Below, one piece after another: positions 54,946 through 64,000 of a DNA stretch of 64,000 nt. The stretch comes from Crotophaga sulcirostris. Its lineage: Eukaryota > Chordata > Aves > Cuculiformes > Crotophagidae. The notes beneath the pieces were generated by a model that saw only the letters and a program-made list of their open reading frames with translations, did not search any database and was not told where the DNA came from. The position numbers were made by a program, and so were the translations under genes. The DNA is taken from assembly GCA_013397455.1 (NCBI GenBank), contig VYZB01000035.1, positions 1,418,095 to 1,482,094 of the forward strand, read 5' to 3'. The first letter of the stretch is position 1; each line of letters starts with the position of its first letter.

Positions 54946-56657
54946 AGCTCCTTCCACACATTTCAGCAATATAAATCTTCTCCTTTTCTCGCAGAACAGC
55001 AGTAACTGTTTATGGGTTCGGTTTGGTGCTGGCTATTTTTTTTGCTGCCCCTAACAGAGTTCATTCAGGGGGGGAACCTGGCTTTCCGGCGTCCTCTCAC
55101 CCTGCCTCTTTCCAGATCCCATCTCGAGTCAAGGCGCAGCTTTTGTTTTCTCCCTGGTCTGTGCCTCTTGCCCCTCTTCCACAGCAAATAAGCAACCTCT
55201 CCCCCCGACCCCGTCGCTGGTCACTCATGCATACCCTGCCCTCCTGCTTGGCCCTCGCTCGGCACACACCGCACAAGCCGGTTTTGTCGAGGCTCTCGGG
55301 CAGCTCACACGATGCCCGGGTCTGCCTCCCAACACATCTGCTACAGCAGGGACACATGGAAGGGAAGAAGGCTGGAGAGGCAGTGAGTGGAGTTTCTCGG
55401 CCGTACTTTGTCAGGGCAAGGGAAGGGAGTGCACTCCCTGTTTGTTTAATGTTTTCCTTATGTTTCTCGCGGAGCGTTTATTTTCCGGCGTGCTCTCTCT
55501 GCCCACTGGTGCTAATGCTGCTCGAGTGAGCTGGCTGCAGGTTGGCTCACGCGCGTGCCCCATCCTTTCTCTGCAGCCTTGTTTATTTGTGCCACTTGCC
55601 CGCCTTCGCTCAGAAATTTCCACACATGCACCAGAAAATGAGAAGTCTCAGTCTCCAACAAAACCAAACACCCGGACGAACGCGCTTTATTCGTGTCGGT
55701 GTAGCCCCTCGGCTTGTCTGCCGAATGACTTTTTATTTTATGCCTCTCTGGCAATCCCACCCCATCCGGCTCAAGTATCCTGGATTAGAAAGACTTTCCC
55801 CAGAGTCCTTTTCAAAGGGAGCCTCCCACAGACCTTTAAATCCCCCACATTTTATGGTACAGATATTTAACAGCTCTGAGAGGGGCAGCGGGGGGAAGAG
55901 CATGAGGAAAACAGTTCCAAACAGAGCGGCTGCTCCTCACACCGCTGAGATTCCTGATGCGATCAGCGCCGTTTTATCCGGCTTTCTCTCTCATCCCAGC
56001 GATAGCCAGGGAGATAAGAAGCGAAGCAAGAAAGGCTTCAAGGGAAGTCGCCGGTTTTCGCCTGAATCAGCCTCACCTCCCCCTTTCTAGACCTCCCCTT
56101 CCCCCCAAAAACCCTTGCCGGAGCAAGGAAAGGCGATACCCTTCTGCCAAACAGGCGGCTGAGCCTCGCCTAGGGAGCAGCTTTGCCTCCCTGCCGCCGG
56201 GTTCCGCTGAGGGTCGCGCCTGCGGGCTCCCCCGGCCCCTGCCCTCCAGCCCCGGCCCCGACAGGGCGCTCGGTTTGCTCTGCCCCGTCCCGCGGGGAAG
56301 CGCCTGAGACTCCTCCGAGGAGAGGCTGGAGACCCCGCACCCATCTCCACTTTGAGCAGGGCTCTGCGGGGCAGATTCGTGGAAGGGGGGGGGGGGGGAT
56401 GCCGCGCTGGGTTCCCCCCGTGGGGCACGGGCCGAGCACAGCGCCCCTGCCAGGGCGGGCAGGGGGGCTCCTCCCTGCGGAGCTGTCGGGGCGGCAGCGG
56501 GGGGGGTAGGGGCGAGAAGGGACCTCCGGGCCGGGGTTTCCAGCGAGGACACGGATCCCGGTGCCAGCCCCCGGTGCCAGCCCCCAGCCCCGTCCCGTCC
56601 CGCCTCAGGGGTCAGCGCGAGCGCGGGGCGCCCCCCGCCCGGCCCCGCCGCCGGAGG

Positions 56658-56988
56658 NNNNNNNNNNNNNNNNNNNNNNNNNNNNNNNNNNNNNNNNNNN
56701 NNNNNNNNNNNNNNNNNNNNNNNNNNNNNNNNNNNNNNNNNNNNNNNNNNNNNNNNNNNNNNNNNNNNNNNNNNNNNNNNNNNNNNNNNNNNNNNNNNNN
56801 NNNNNNNNNNNNNNNNNNNNNNNNNNNNNNNNNNNNNNNNNNNNNNNNNNNNNNNNNNNNNNNNNNNNNNNNNNNNNNNNNNNNNNNNNNNNNNNNNNNN
56901 NNNNNNNNNNNNNNNNNNNNNNNNNNNNNNNNNNNNNNNNNNNNNNNNNNNNNNNNNNNNNNNNNNNNNNNNNNNNNNNNNNNNNNNN
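56658..56988. other. Assembly gap (331 N) in the promoter CpG island
   Basis: An unbroken run of N lies between two very GC-rich flanks. Translated frames crossing it are artefacts. Its placement in extreme GC sequence fits a sequencing dropout, so the true length may differ. Confidence 0.99.
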
Positions 56989-57104
56989 CCCATCCCAAGC
57001 CGGGTCGCTCCCGCCCTCGCACACTCCTCTCCCACCGCCATCCATCCATCCGTCCTGTCGGCACCTCGCCCGCGCGGCGCACGCACCCGCGGCACCCCCG
57101 CACG

Positions 57105-57227
57105 ATGCTGCCGGCCAGCGGCCCGGCATGGACCCCGGCGGCGGCTGCTCGGCTCCTCTCCCCGCTTGCTGAGTCCCCTCTGAGGTTTGCGGCAGGTAGC
57201 GGGCAGGACGGCTGGAAAGTGCAATAG
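57105..57227 (+). other. Upstream ORF, 40 codons, in the RSPO3 leader region
   Basis: An ATG with A at -3 opens a 40-codon frame that stops 253 bases before the RSPO3 ATG and in a different frame. The product is alanine- and proline-rich with no recognisable motif. It would matter only as a translational regulator of RSPO3, and only if transcription begins upstream of 57105, which cannot be told here. A small functional peptide is unlikely. Confidence 0.3.
57128..57172 (+). other. Upstream ORF, 14 codons, strong Kozak context
   Basis: This second upstream ATG, overlapping the 40-codon uORF in another frame, has G at -3 and G at +4, a near-optimal initiation context and better than that of the RSPO3 ATG (A at -3, C at +4). 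It encodes 14 residues starting MDPGGG. If it lies in the mRNA it should capture scanning ribosomes; the roughly 300 bases to the main ATG would allow reinitiation. Confidence 0.3.
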
Positions 57228-57480
57228 GAAAAGCGGACGGGAAAGGAAAAGGAAAGAAAAAAAAAAAAAAAAAGGAGAAAAAAAAAAACCACGGGGAAAA
57301 AAAAAAAAAAAAGGCAAAAGCCATCAACCCCGCCAAGCCCAGCTTTTGGATCTCAGTGCAGGTATTTCTCCTGCTGTGTTCATCCCTTGCCGCCTGCCAT
57401 CCCGGTTTATTATTTTTTTTTATTTAAAGGAAAGAAAAAAAAAGAACGAAAAGGAGACGCCGAACTCTCAAAGGGTTACT
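57180..57480 (+). other. RSPO3: Presumed RSPO3 5' untranslated leader (5' boundary unknown)
   Basis: This is the sequence directly upstream of the RSPO3 start codon. It changes from GC-rich to extremely A-rich, with A17 at 57257-57273, A11 at 57278-57288 and A16 at 57297-57312. A T-rich run (about 57411-57425) follows, then another A-rich run just before the ATG. I see no TATA box that would fix the transcription start, so the 5' limit given is arbitrary. The leader could extend further upstream, into or beyond the assembly gap. Confidence 0.5.
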
Positions 57481-57577
57481 ATGCAATTGCGACTGATTTC
57501 TTGGTTTTTTATCACTTTGAACTTTATGGAATACATTGGCAGCCAGCACGCCTCCAGGGTACGGCGACAGGGAAGAA
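57481..57577 (+). CDS. RSPO3: RSPO3 (R-spondin 3) coding exon 1, signal peptide and N-terminus; partial gene
   Basis: R-spondin 3 is a secreted protein that potentiates Wnt/beta-catenin signalling: its furin-like repeats bridge LGR4-6 to the ubiquitin ligases ZNRF3/RNF43, so Frizzled stays at the membrane. This exon encodes 32 residues plus one base (phase 1). Seen: start MQLRLISW, a hydrophobic core at about residues 5-16, the segment EYIGSQ with likely signal cleavage after Ser21, then a basic stretch with RVRR (residues 26-29, a furin-type R-X-R-R motif). The exon ends in AGAA followed by GTAAGT, a strong donor at the position used in vertebrate RSPO3. The ATG at 57481 has A at -3 and is the first ATG in its frame; the frame is open upstream only from a TTG. 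The N-terminus matches RSPO3 as I recall it, and not RSPO1, RSPO2 or RSPO4. The furin-like and thrombospondin exons lie beyond the window. The reading frame runs on into the intron to a stop at 57771, probably by chance. Confidence 0.95.
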
Positions 57578-57642
57578 GTAAGTGCGAAGAGATTTATACT
57601 TTGATAACTTCTGCTTCCTCTCGTTGTGTTGTTCACCTGTCC

Positions 57643-57653
57643 GGGGGGGGGGG
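57643..57653 (+). repeat. G11 homopolymer just inside intron 1
   Basis: An uninterrupted run of 11 G lies 65 bases after the RSPO3 splice donor. Further runs are G14 at 56385-56398, C12 at 58441-58452, G9 at 58622-58630 and G12 at 59163-59174. Exact lengths may be unreliable. Confidence 0.8.
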
Positions 57654-58764
57654 TTCTTGTGCCCTCGGTGCCTGTGCGAGGGCGCTAGGAAGCAAGTCCC
57701 GCGCCCGCGGGGCGAAGGAGCGGGATGTGCAGGCAGTTCCATTGAGTTGGAGGGATCAAGGCGATTTTTGATCTCTTTCTGCTTTTCTCTCTCACCTCGC
57801 TGGGATGAGCAAAGCTGGCTCCGGGAAGACCTGCGTCTGCTCTTTTATGATTTAATGTCGGGTAAAGGGGAGCGTCCTTTCCTAGCTCTTTCCGCATCCT
57901 AAAGAGAAAGCGCGGTGACCCGACAGGTAACTTTCTATGCCGTGATGCCCGAAGCGCCTTGCTCCACTCCAGGTCACCGTTTAGCGACCTGGGGGAGGCC
58001 GGAGAGCTAAGACCCCACCCCAGGAACCAGCAGTACAGATTAGTGCCACAGGTTAAGCCTACCGTAGTGGGGGGCTGGAGTGCCCCCGCGCTGCCTGGCC
58101 CGCTGGCTTCCAGCCTCCGCTCGCCACCGGTCACCTGGGTGGCACCATCCGGGAAGCCCCTGGGCCATCCATCAGCACGGTCCCGGGGCTGCGACTCCTG
58201 CTTTTTTATGGTTTGGGTTTGTTTTGTTGTTTTGGGGTTTTTGTTAATCCCATGGGATGAAGGCAGTTTGTCCCTTCTGCTTTAGTCCCTTCTGCCCGGG
58301 GGGGAGCAGCGGCAGAAGGGGGCCGGGGGCAACGCTCGGTGCTGCTGGCAGGAGCCCCTTGGGGCGCTGCCTTTCGGAGGGGGCGATGCGGGAGAGCCGA
58401 GGAGAGACCCCAGCCCCGGGCAGGGCGAGGCAGGAGCTTGCCCCCCCCCCCCTCCATCCCCGGGAAGGCGCTGTCCATGTCCCTGGGACGAGCGGGCTCC
58501 GGCACCAGCGGGCACTTCCGAGGAGCCCGGGCGCGCCGTGCCCCCCTGGCAGAACGGGACGCGGCGCCGGGACGGGCCCCACACCCCACCCCGCCGCCCC
58601 GCCGGGCACCGTTCGCGGGCAGGGGGGGGGCAGTCCCTGCGCACCCACCGCGGAGGGGCTGGGCAGCCTGTGCTCTCTCCCTGCCAGCTGCAGACACCGA
58701 GGAAATATCATAGAACAGGGCAGCCCGCCTTTAGCCAGTGAGGAGTAACGGAGTGACTTCCTCC

Positions 58765-58786
58765 GGGAGGGACGGGGCGGGGGGGG
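58765..58786 (+). other. Canonical G-quadruplex motif
   Basis: Four G runs of 3, 3, 4 and 8 bases are separated by loops of 1, 2 and 1 bases (A, AC, C). This fits the standard quadruplex rule with very short loops. It lies on the non-template strand of RSPO3 intron 1, about 1.2 kb downstream of the donor, where it could stabilise an R-loop. Confidence 0.7.
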
Positions 58787-59530
58787 TTACTATTATTTTA
58801 ATTATTTTTTTTTTTTTCGCTCAGCGCTCGCTCCCTTCCCGTGCTTGGCATGGGCAGCCCTTGAAAGCCTCCTTTGTACGGTTCTCCTCCCGCACACAAG
58901 GTTTGATTCACCTAAAGTGCCCCTAAAGCGGAGCCGAGGACTAGCGAGCCCGGGGCTCCGGCCCCCCCACCCCCGCGGCCGCGCAGCCAGGGAGCGCTAA
59001 GGGCGAAGCAAAACGTGTCGGGGCACCCGATTCATCACCCCTGGCAAGGCCGGGCTCCAGCCGTGGCCCCCATCACTTCCCACCCAACCCCTTTAACCCC
59101 CGGCATCCGCGGGCGCGCACGGTGCGGCTGCCCAGCCCTGCGGGGGTGCAGCTCTGGTTCGAGGGGGGGGGGGGCAGCAGGCGCGGAGGGGCAGGACCCC
59201 CTCATGGGGTGAGGGTGGTGGAGCGGGGTCCCCAGCGCCCACCCTTGCCCCGGCACCTGGTGCGCGGCGCCGCGGCGGGACAGAGCCGGGACGCCGGCGA
59301 CCTCTGCTGTCCTGCACCGCAGCCCGAGGCAGCAGGTGCTCCGCTTCGCTCGGCTCGGCTCGGCCGCTGCCCCCCGCCCCGGGACCACCCTTTTGGCCGG
59401 GGAAGGGCAGATCGCCCTCCTGCCCCCGGCCGGGGTGGGCGCTGGGCGGCCGCGCTTTCCCAGCATCGGGGCTGGTGCGGGCGGTGCGCGCCTCCCGTCC
59501 CACCTTAAGCTGCTCGGCAGCATCATTTTC

Positions 59531-60909
59531 GGGAAAGAGAGGTAGAAGTGTTGGCTGCAGATAATTAGGTGGTTGGTACAACGTGGAGAAAGTTCTGAGT
59601 GCTTGCTGAAAGCGGTTTTTCTCAAAACGCGAGAGTTAATTCGCAGCAGAACAAATGGCTGAAAAAAAAATTAAAAATCACAGCTCCAAAGAGTCAGAAG
59701 GGGAATTTGGCTCATTATTTTGGCGCTGAAAGCAAATAACCATCAGAATATCTCACTTCAACACGGTGTGCGTTGTCCGCTGGCTGCGGTCTTCAAATCA
59801 GGCTGGTTGTGAAACATGCTTTGGTATAACTAGTGGTTATTTGGTGTGAAGCAAATATTAGAGCGTGAATGTTCATGGAAGTTGTTGTAGACGAGGTAAT
59901 GGTCACCATTTGCACTGATTGTTTTGGCTTTAAAAATCTGTGACTCCTTATTACTGAATACTGGAACTTGAAAAAAAATATAGCGTGCAGATAAAGAAAA
60001 CACTTGTCAAATTTATCTATTACATTAAAGACTTCATCTGGATTTTTGTTTCTTTTGCCCAGTCTCTTTTAAGCCTAAGTCCTAAACCCTTTGCTAGGGA
60101 AGGGTTTTCCTATATATTTTTAAACAAAGTACAAACCTCTTGCCATCAAGCAGCCAGTGAGCCAGTGTTACTTCATTTTGTTTAACACCTCAGCCCCCTC
60201 ATTCCATGTATTACATTGTGGACTCTCACATTTTAAGATGAAGGAATAACAAAACCTGAACTGATTAGTTCAGAATATGCTGGGCCAGATTCTCAGCTGC
60301 TACAAACTAAAGTTTCTTTGTTAATTTACCCCATCAGAAGCAGCCGGTCTTTAAGCATTATTATTTTTTATCTATTGTCAAAGTAATCTTTATTTGGAGA
60401 AAAGTCTGGTCTGCAGTCCTTTCTTTCCTCAAGCTCCTACTGAAGTTTCTAGTTTAAGCATCCTAAATTTCTGCCTCATGATCAGCAGTAACCATGCAGT
60501 TGGCTGTACAGAGGAAAAACTTGTCTGAAGTCCATTACAGAGTGCAGAGGATTGGGTCCATAATTAGACATAACAGACAAGATCAATAAAAGTTCTCAAG
60601 CAAACATACTATTAGCAAAGAGATTTGGGGTTGTTCTGATAAGAGCAATTAAAATTAATGTATTAAGTTGCTCACTCGGGTCCTACAAGAGAGATTAATA
60701 TGCAGGTGAGCATAAAATAGCACACAAATTAAAAAGTTCTATGTATCTGCTTGTGTTTACAGTTTGTGTAGAAAAAAAAGTAGGATTAGCTGAAGAGTTC
60801 CAAAATATTTTAGCTCTGCAGGCAACCATCAATCCTCAAAACTTAGTTCTGACAGATGTGCACCTTTCTCATTGACCTTTAAACTCACTGAAATTAAGTA
60901 TTATCTGCT
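59531..60909. other. AT-rich intron 1 sequence, nothing further recognised
   Basis: GC content drops after about 59550. No cysteine-rich RSPO3 exon and no transposon is recognised, apart from the short relic near 60290. Confidence 0.6.
60280..60310. repeat. Possible relic of a dispersed amniote repeat
   Basis: 'TGGGCCAGATTCTCAGCTG' matches the flank of the same repeat-like family (GGGCCAGATTCTCAGCTGGTG). Only about 20 bases are recognisable. Confidence 0.3.
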
Positions 60910-60992
60910 ATGGGTCTGTGAATGACCGGTAGCCCATTTGCCATGACCCTGTGGACTACCAGTAAGCCATGGACTACATTTGGAAATCACTA
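60910..60992. mobile_element. hAT-superfamily DNA transposon end (Charlie-like)
   Basis: The segment has 'GGTCTGTGAATGACCGGTAG', 'CTGTGGACTACCAGTAAGCC' and ends 'ATTTGGAAATCACTAG'. This resembles the familiar hAT end in which 'GGACCAC' blocks lead to a terminal inverted repeat like AGTTTGAGAACCACTG. The repeated GGACTAC blocks and terminal match are seen directly; the superfamily call is by resemblance. The other end was not found, so it is a fragment. Confidence 0.6.
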
Positions 60993-61059
60993 GAATAAGA
61001 AAAGTGATAGGAAATCCTATATTTGTACCACAACTCCTACATCTGGAAGTAAAACTATC

Positions 61060-61345
61060 CTTATGACTTAGTGGAATTGTAATTCAGATACAGAACTACC
61101 ATAATGTGTATTATTGGTAGCCCATCAGTATCCGATGTTGACAGTTGCCTTCTGCCACTTGCTGGAAGGGCATGTTCGGAATACCCCGCATCCATTCCTT
61201 TGGTCTTTCCTCTGGTTGCCCCTCCGTTGATTCCTCTGTTGACGCTGGACTGCAGGTCTTCCAGCATCTGCTTCTGGTCACGGTCATGAGTTGAGGGCTC
61301 CACCCTGCAAACACTGCCTCCCTAACTTGGTTCGCACGCAACTAC
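61060..61345 (-). other. CpG-bearing segment with two overlapping open frames, unknown origin
   Basis: Inside AT-rich intron sequence this block is clearly richer in G+C and carries several CpGs (for example TTCGGA, CCGTTG, GACGCT, CACGGT, TTCGCACGC). On the minus strand two frames stay open: 80 codons (61061-61303, hydrophilic, containing RDQKQMLEDLQSS) and 76 codons (61111-61341). I do not recognise either protein. It could be a decayed transposon or retro-copy fragment, or an antisense exon. A hAT end lies just upstream, but its inverted repeat points away from this block. Confidence 0.35.
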
Positions 61346-63504
61346 TTTCGAATTCAAAATTAAGCAGATGTGTAACAGCCCGATTGAAAACATAGCTATA
61401 TAAAATAAAACAAAACAGGAGAGAACTGACAAAACACAAGCCAGTAAAATTATGTCTTCATTGTTTTCATACTCGTGTGGACAGTGCTGTTTACATGGAG
61501 GTAAAATATCAACAAGAAAAGAGGAATTACCTTATTAGTTAAAATAACTCTGCATTTTGGAAGTAACTTTTTAGTATTTCCCCATCTATATTTATTACTG
61601 ATCCACATGTATGTTTAGGTTTTGCACGGCACAGATGGTAAAACTATATATTCTATGTATAATATAGGTGTTGTTACGAATTTGTTGAAAAAAGAAATAA
61701 TTTACTATCTGAGTTGCAAGAATTTAAAGTAGAAATTAGCCAAGCAAGCAACCGCAGAGAGAGCTGAATCTGTCTTCAAGTGGGATTAAATTATTCATTG
61801 TTAGTTCTCTTTCAAATTATTTGTGCGCCACTGATAATTTTTTTTCATTTCATATTAGTACTGTCAGAGTAAATACTTTGCTGGTGACAAGTGCATTTTT
61901 TTTGCAATGAAACCATATTTCTCATTTTTGGATGAGATCCTGCTTGTTTTGAAATAGACTAAAACTCCTATTGCAGTCATTAGAAACAGAAGCAGACGTA
62001 GAACTGTTTCATCCTATCTTCATGAACAGTGGACGTAGTTCATAGTAGCAATAACTTAATTAAATAATAGAAAATCACTACCCTTTGCTGAAAGCATTAG
62101 AAAGGTTATAAGGATAACCTGCTTGCATTAGTTTTTTTGTGACTCTACATGAATATAAATCTGTGCTTGAAGTATACCAGCAGCATGTGGAACAATACGT
62201 GTTATTACCCTAAGAGACTAAAGGATGTTACAGACCAGTTCCCATTTCATACCTGACATCTTAAAGGGTGATAATTTCAAATTTTGTTTCTTTCAGTTAC
62301 TGAAGACATTTCTTATATTATATAAAGTTTATGTTAAACTGTAAATATGTATATTACCACAACTTCTCAAAACCGTTCATGTAGGATGGTATATCAGCAA
62401 ATATATAAAAAGTCCCATTTCTCTTTGCAGGCAGAATAAACTATTGCTATTATTAATGAGATGGGTTTAGAGCTTCAACCGCCTCCTTTGCTTTCAGTGC
62501 AGAAAGTTCCATGGACATTGTTGGAGCTGGAGAGGGCTTTTTTCTGAGTTTGTAAGAATTCCTATGCTAGAATACTTGCAAAATTGCATGATCCAAATAT
62601 GTACAACCCTTACATATGAAAAAACAATGCTTTGTACCTTTCAAAACGTAGCCTGCTTGGAAGGCAGTCACTTTCTTAAGCATATGAAAAGAACAACTGT
62701 TTTGCTACTTTCACCTAGTGAGCCAACTGAAGTCAGTAAAGTTAAGTTTGAGATTAATTCCTTCTTTTAAGTTGTGTCATTACTCTATCATGCCTTTGCA
62801 AATTCCCGGTTTGTTCCTTCTTCTCGCTGTAAATTTTTTACTGCAGATAACGGAAGTTATGCCTAATAAAATCTGAACTAGGACTTAAAAATCTGACTTA
62901 CTTATTATCTCTTGCTTAGTGTGTTCATTTTGCTTTCTGGTTAGTAAAGCTAGTGTGTTGACCTGAGCACTGCTGTTTATCGCTAACATTAATAAACTGT
63001 CTATCATTTCATATTCAACAATTTATAGACAATGACTACTAGGAAGATTCATCTGTTAAAACTATGGAGGTTCTTAAGAAGTTTTTTTCCCCAACTGTAA
63101 CTTGTCCCTTTTGCTCTTGAAATTAAATTTCGAATAGTTGCGAAAGCCTGGTGGAGGAGATATAAAAGTTAATAAAAAAATAATATTTTTGTCTCATTTC
63201 TAATTTTGGAGTCTGAACTACTCAAAATCACTTTGCCAATTTTTTACCAAAATAATTCAGAACAAAGCAATCTTATCAGATGACAAAAGGCAGCTGAAAC
63301 CATGTACATTTTTATACAAAAGTCTGTCTGTCTGCTATTACCACAAACAATGCCGCAGATAAAAATATTCAGAGAATATTTATTTGTGCAAAACATGTTA
63401 TGGCTCTCAATAAAAAAAAAAGAAGAGCTACGACTTTGTTATAAATAATTGAATAACTGAGCTCCTGGTGATGGCAGAATGATTACTTACTAGACGCTCT
63501 GTCA

Positions 63505-63529
63505 TAATAAAATCTAACAGATTTTATTA
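63505..63529. promoter_or_regulatory. Perfect 11-bp inverted repeat with Hox/Cdx-like half-sites
   Basis: Arm TAATAAAATCT at 63505-63515 and its exact reverse complement AGATTTTATTA at 63519-63529 flank a 3-base spacer AAC. Each arm contains TTTTATTA, which resembles a CDX/posterior-HOX recognition site. It may be a paired binding site or a small hairpin. Function is inferred only. Confidence 0.4.
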
Positions 63530-64000
63530 ATGATTGCTTTAACCCTATTTTTGTTGTTAGCAGTGCGATGAGCAACACTACTTAAAAGAAGGAACAATTG
63601 TACTATGGCTATATGGTAGCTGAATAATAAACATTTTTGTGTGCTACGATTTCTATATTATGAGCTATAGACCATGCATTTTAAAATGTTAGTGTTATTT
63701 ACTTGTGTGGTCAAAAATAGCACCCACTGAAGCAAAGGAGCCACAAAACTTATCTCCCTCCAGTGCTGCTAGTCAAGAACTCAGCTATGGGAACCAGAGC
63801 TGAACCAGGAGAGTTGTGAAGGGGAATCCCACCTTTGGCTGCAGTGACAGCACCAAGTTCCTGCCTGCTCCAAGTAGCACCTTGGCCTTGCACCGATATT
63901 AGGGTTCCACACAACAGAGTAATTAGGGGGAAGAACATAAAGGAATACATATAGTGATACTTTTAAATGAAAGTAAACCTCCGAACCTCAGGTCTACAGT

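Larger units (their letters stand above)
55050..59530. promoter_or_regulatory. RSPO3: CpG island / promoter region of RSPO3
   Basis: GC content and CpG density rise sharply here compared with the AT-rich DNA on both sides, peaking at about 55900-57180 and again at 58060-59520. GC-box-like strings (CCCCGCCC, GGGGCGG) are frequent; no convincing TATA box is visible. The RSPO3 start codon sits inside the island, as expected for a CpG-island developmental signalling gene. A FOX-like TGTTTGTTTA lies at 55439-55448. The 331-base gap hides part of the upstream peak. The edges are judged by eye. Confidence 0.8.
57578..64000 (+). other. RSPO3: RSPO3 intron 1 (5' part)
   Basis: It begins with the GTAAGT donor. 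The first 2 kb are GC-rich with long G or C homopolymers; from about 59550 it is AT-rich. I looked for RSPO3 exon 2, which should encode a cysteine-rich furin-like repeat, and saw no frame with that cysteine pattern, so the intron probably runs past the window. It holds a hAT transposon end, a CpG-bearing segment of unknown origin and an 11-bp inverted repeat, all listed separately. Confidence 0.85.

Noticed and set aside
55023..55529. 168-codon open frame upstream of RSPO3
   Set aside because: It begins at TTG rather than ATG, lies in CpG-island DNA poor in stop codons, and shows no domain or splice context.
56073..57317. Long open frames (up to 414 codons) crossing the N run on both strands
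   Set aside because: They are open only because N has no stops and GC-rich DNA has few; the real sequence in the gap is unknown.
57578..57771. RSPO3 frame continuing past the splice donor to a stop at 57771
   Set aside because: The donor is strong and matches the known exon 1 boundary; the extension is probably an accident of stop-poor GC-rich DNA.
1..64000. CRISPR arrays, bacterial operons, rRNA, tRNA genes, complete retroviruses
   Set aside because: None seen: no regularly spaced repeats, no tRNA A/B-box pair with cloverleaf, no paired LTRs. The window is vertebrate nuclear DNA.

Overview
This window looks like a piece of a bird genome. Most of it is AT-rich, repeat-poor, non-coding DNA. 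The recognisable mobile elements are CR1 LINE 3' ends, including one of the Neoaves-style type carrying a tandem ATCACAGT tail. One coding exon is clear: the first coding exon of RSPO3 (R-spondin 3), + strand, at 57481-57577. It is recognised by its signal peptide (start MQLRLISW, ending YIGSQ), the basic RVRR motif and a GTAAGT splice donor. No other protein-coding gene can be supported. The many open frames of 60-170 codons lack codon structure, domains and splice context, and some begin at non-ATG codons.

Layout. 1-54900 is a gene desert upstream of RSPO3. In it I can support a CR1 copy (13110-13384), a MIR-like SINE fragment (38276-38345), a second CR1 in reverse orientation (50730-50848), an older CR1-like relic (53225-53330), a pyrimidine-rich tract (about 4985-5590), a few short tandem or simple repeats, and several short relics resembling a dispersed amniote repeat. 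55050-59530 is a CpG island centred on the RSPO3 start. It is broken by a 331-base assembly gap (56658-56988) that lies about 500-820 bases upstream of the start codon and could hold core promoter sequence. The presumed 5' leader has two short upstream ORFs and very long poly(A) runs. From 57578 to the window end is intron 1. It starts GC-rich with several G homopolymers and a canonical G-quadruplex motif, then becomes AT-rich and carries a hAT transposon end (60910-60992), a CpG-bearing segment of unknown origin (61060-61345) and a striking 11-bp inverted repeat (63505-63529). No RSPO3 exon 2 is seen.

RSPO3 is a secreted Wnt/beta-catenin agonist that acts through LGR4-6 and ZNRF3/RNF43. Any regulatory logic here would be distal elements in the desert and intron 1 acting on the CpG-island promoter. 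I found no operon, CRISPR, tRNA, rRNA or complete mobile element, and no evidence of a new multi-gene system. The interesting points are regulatory or structural and need conservation and expression data to test.
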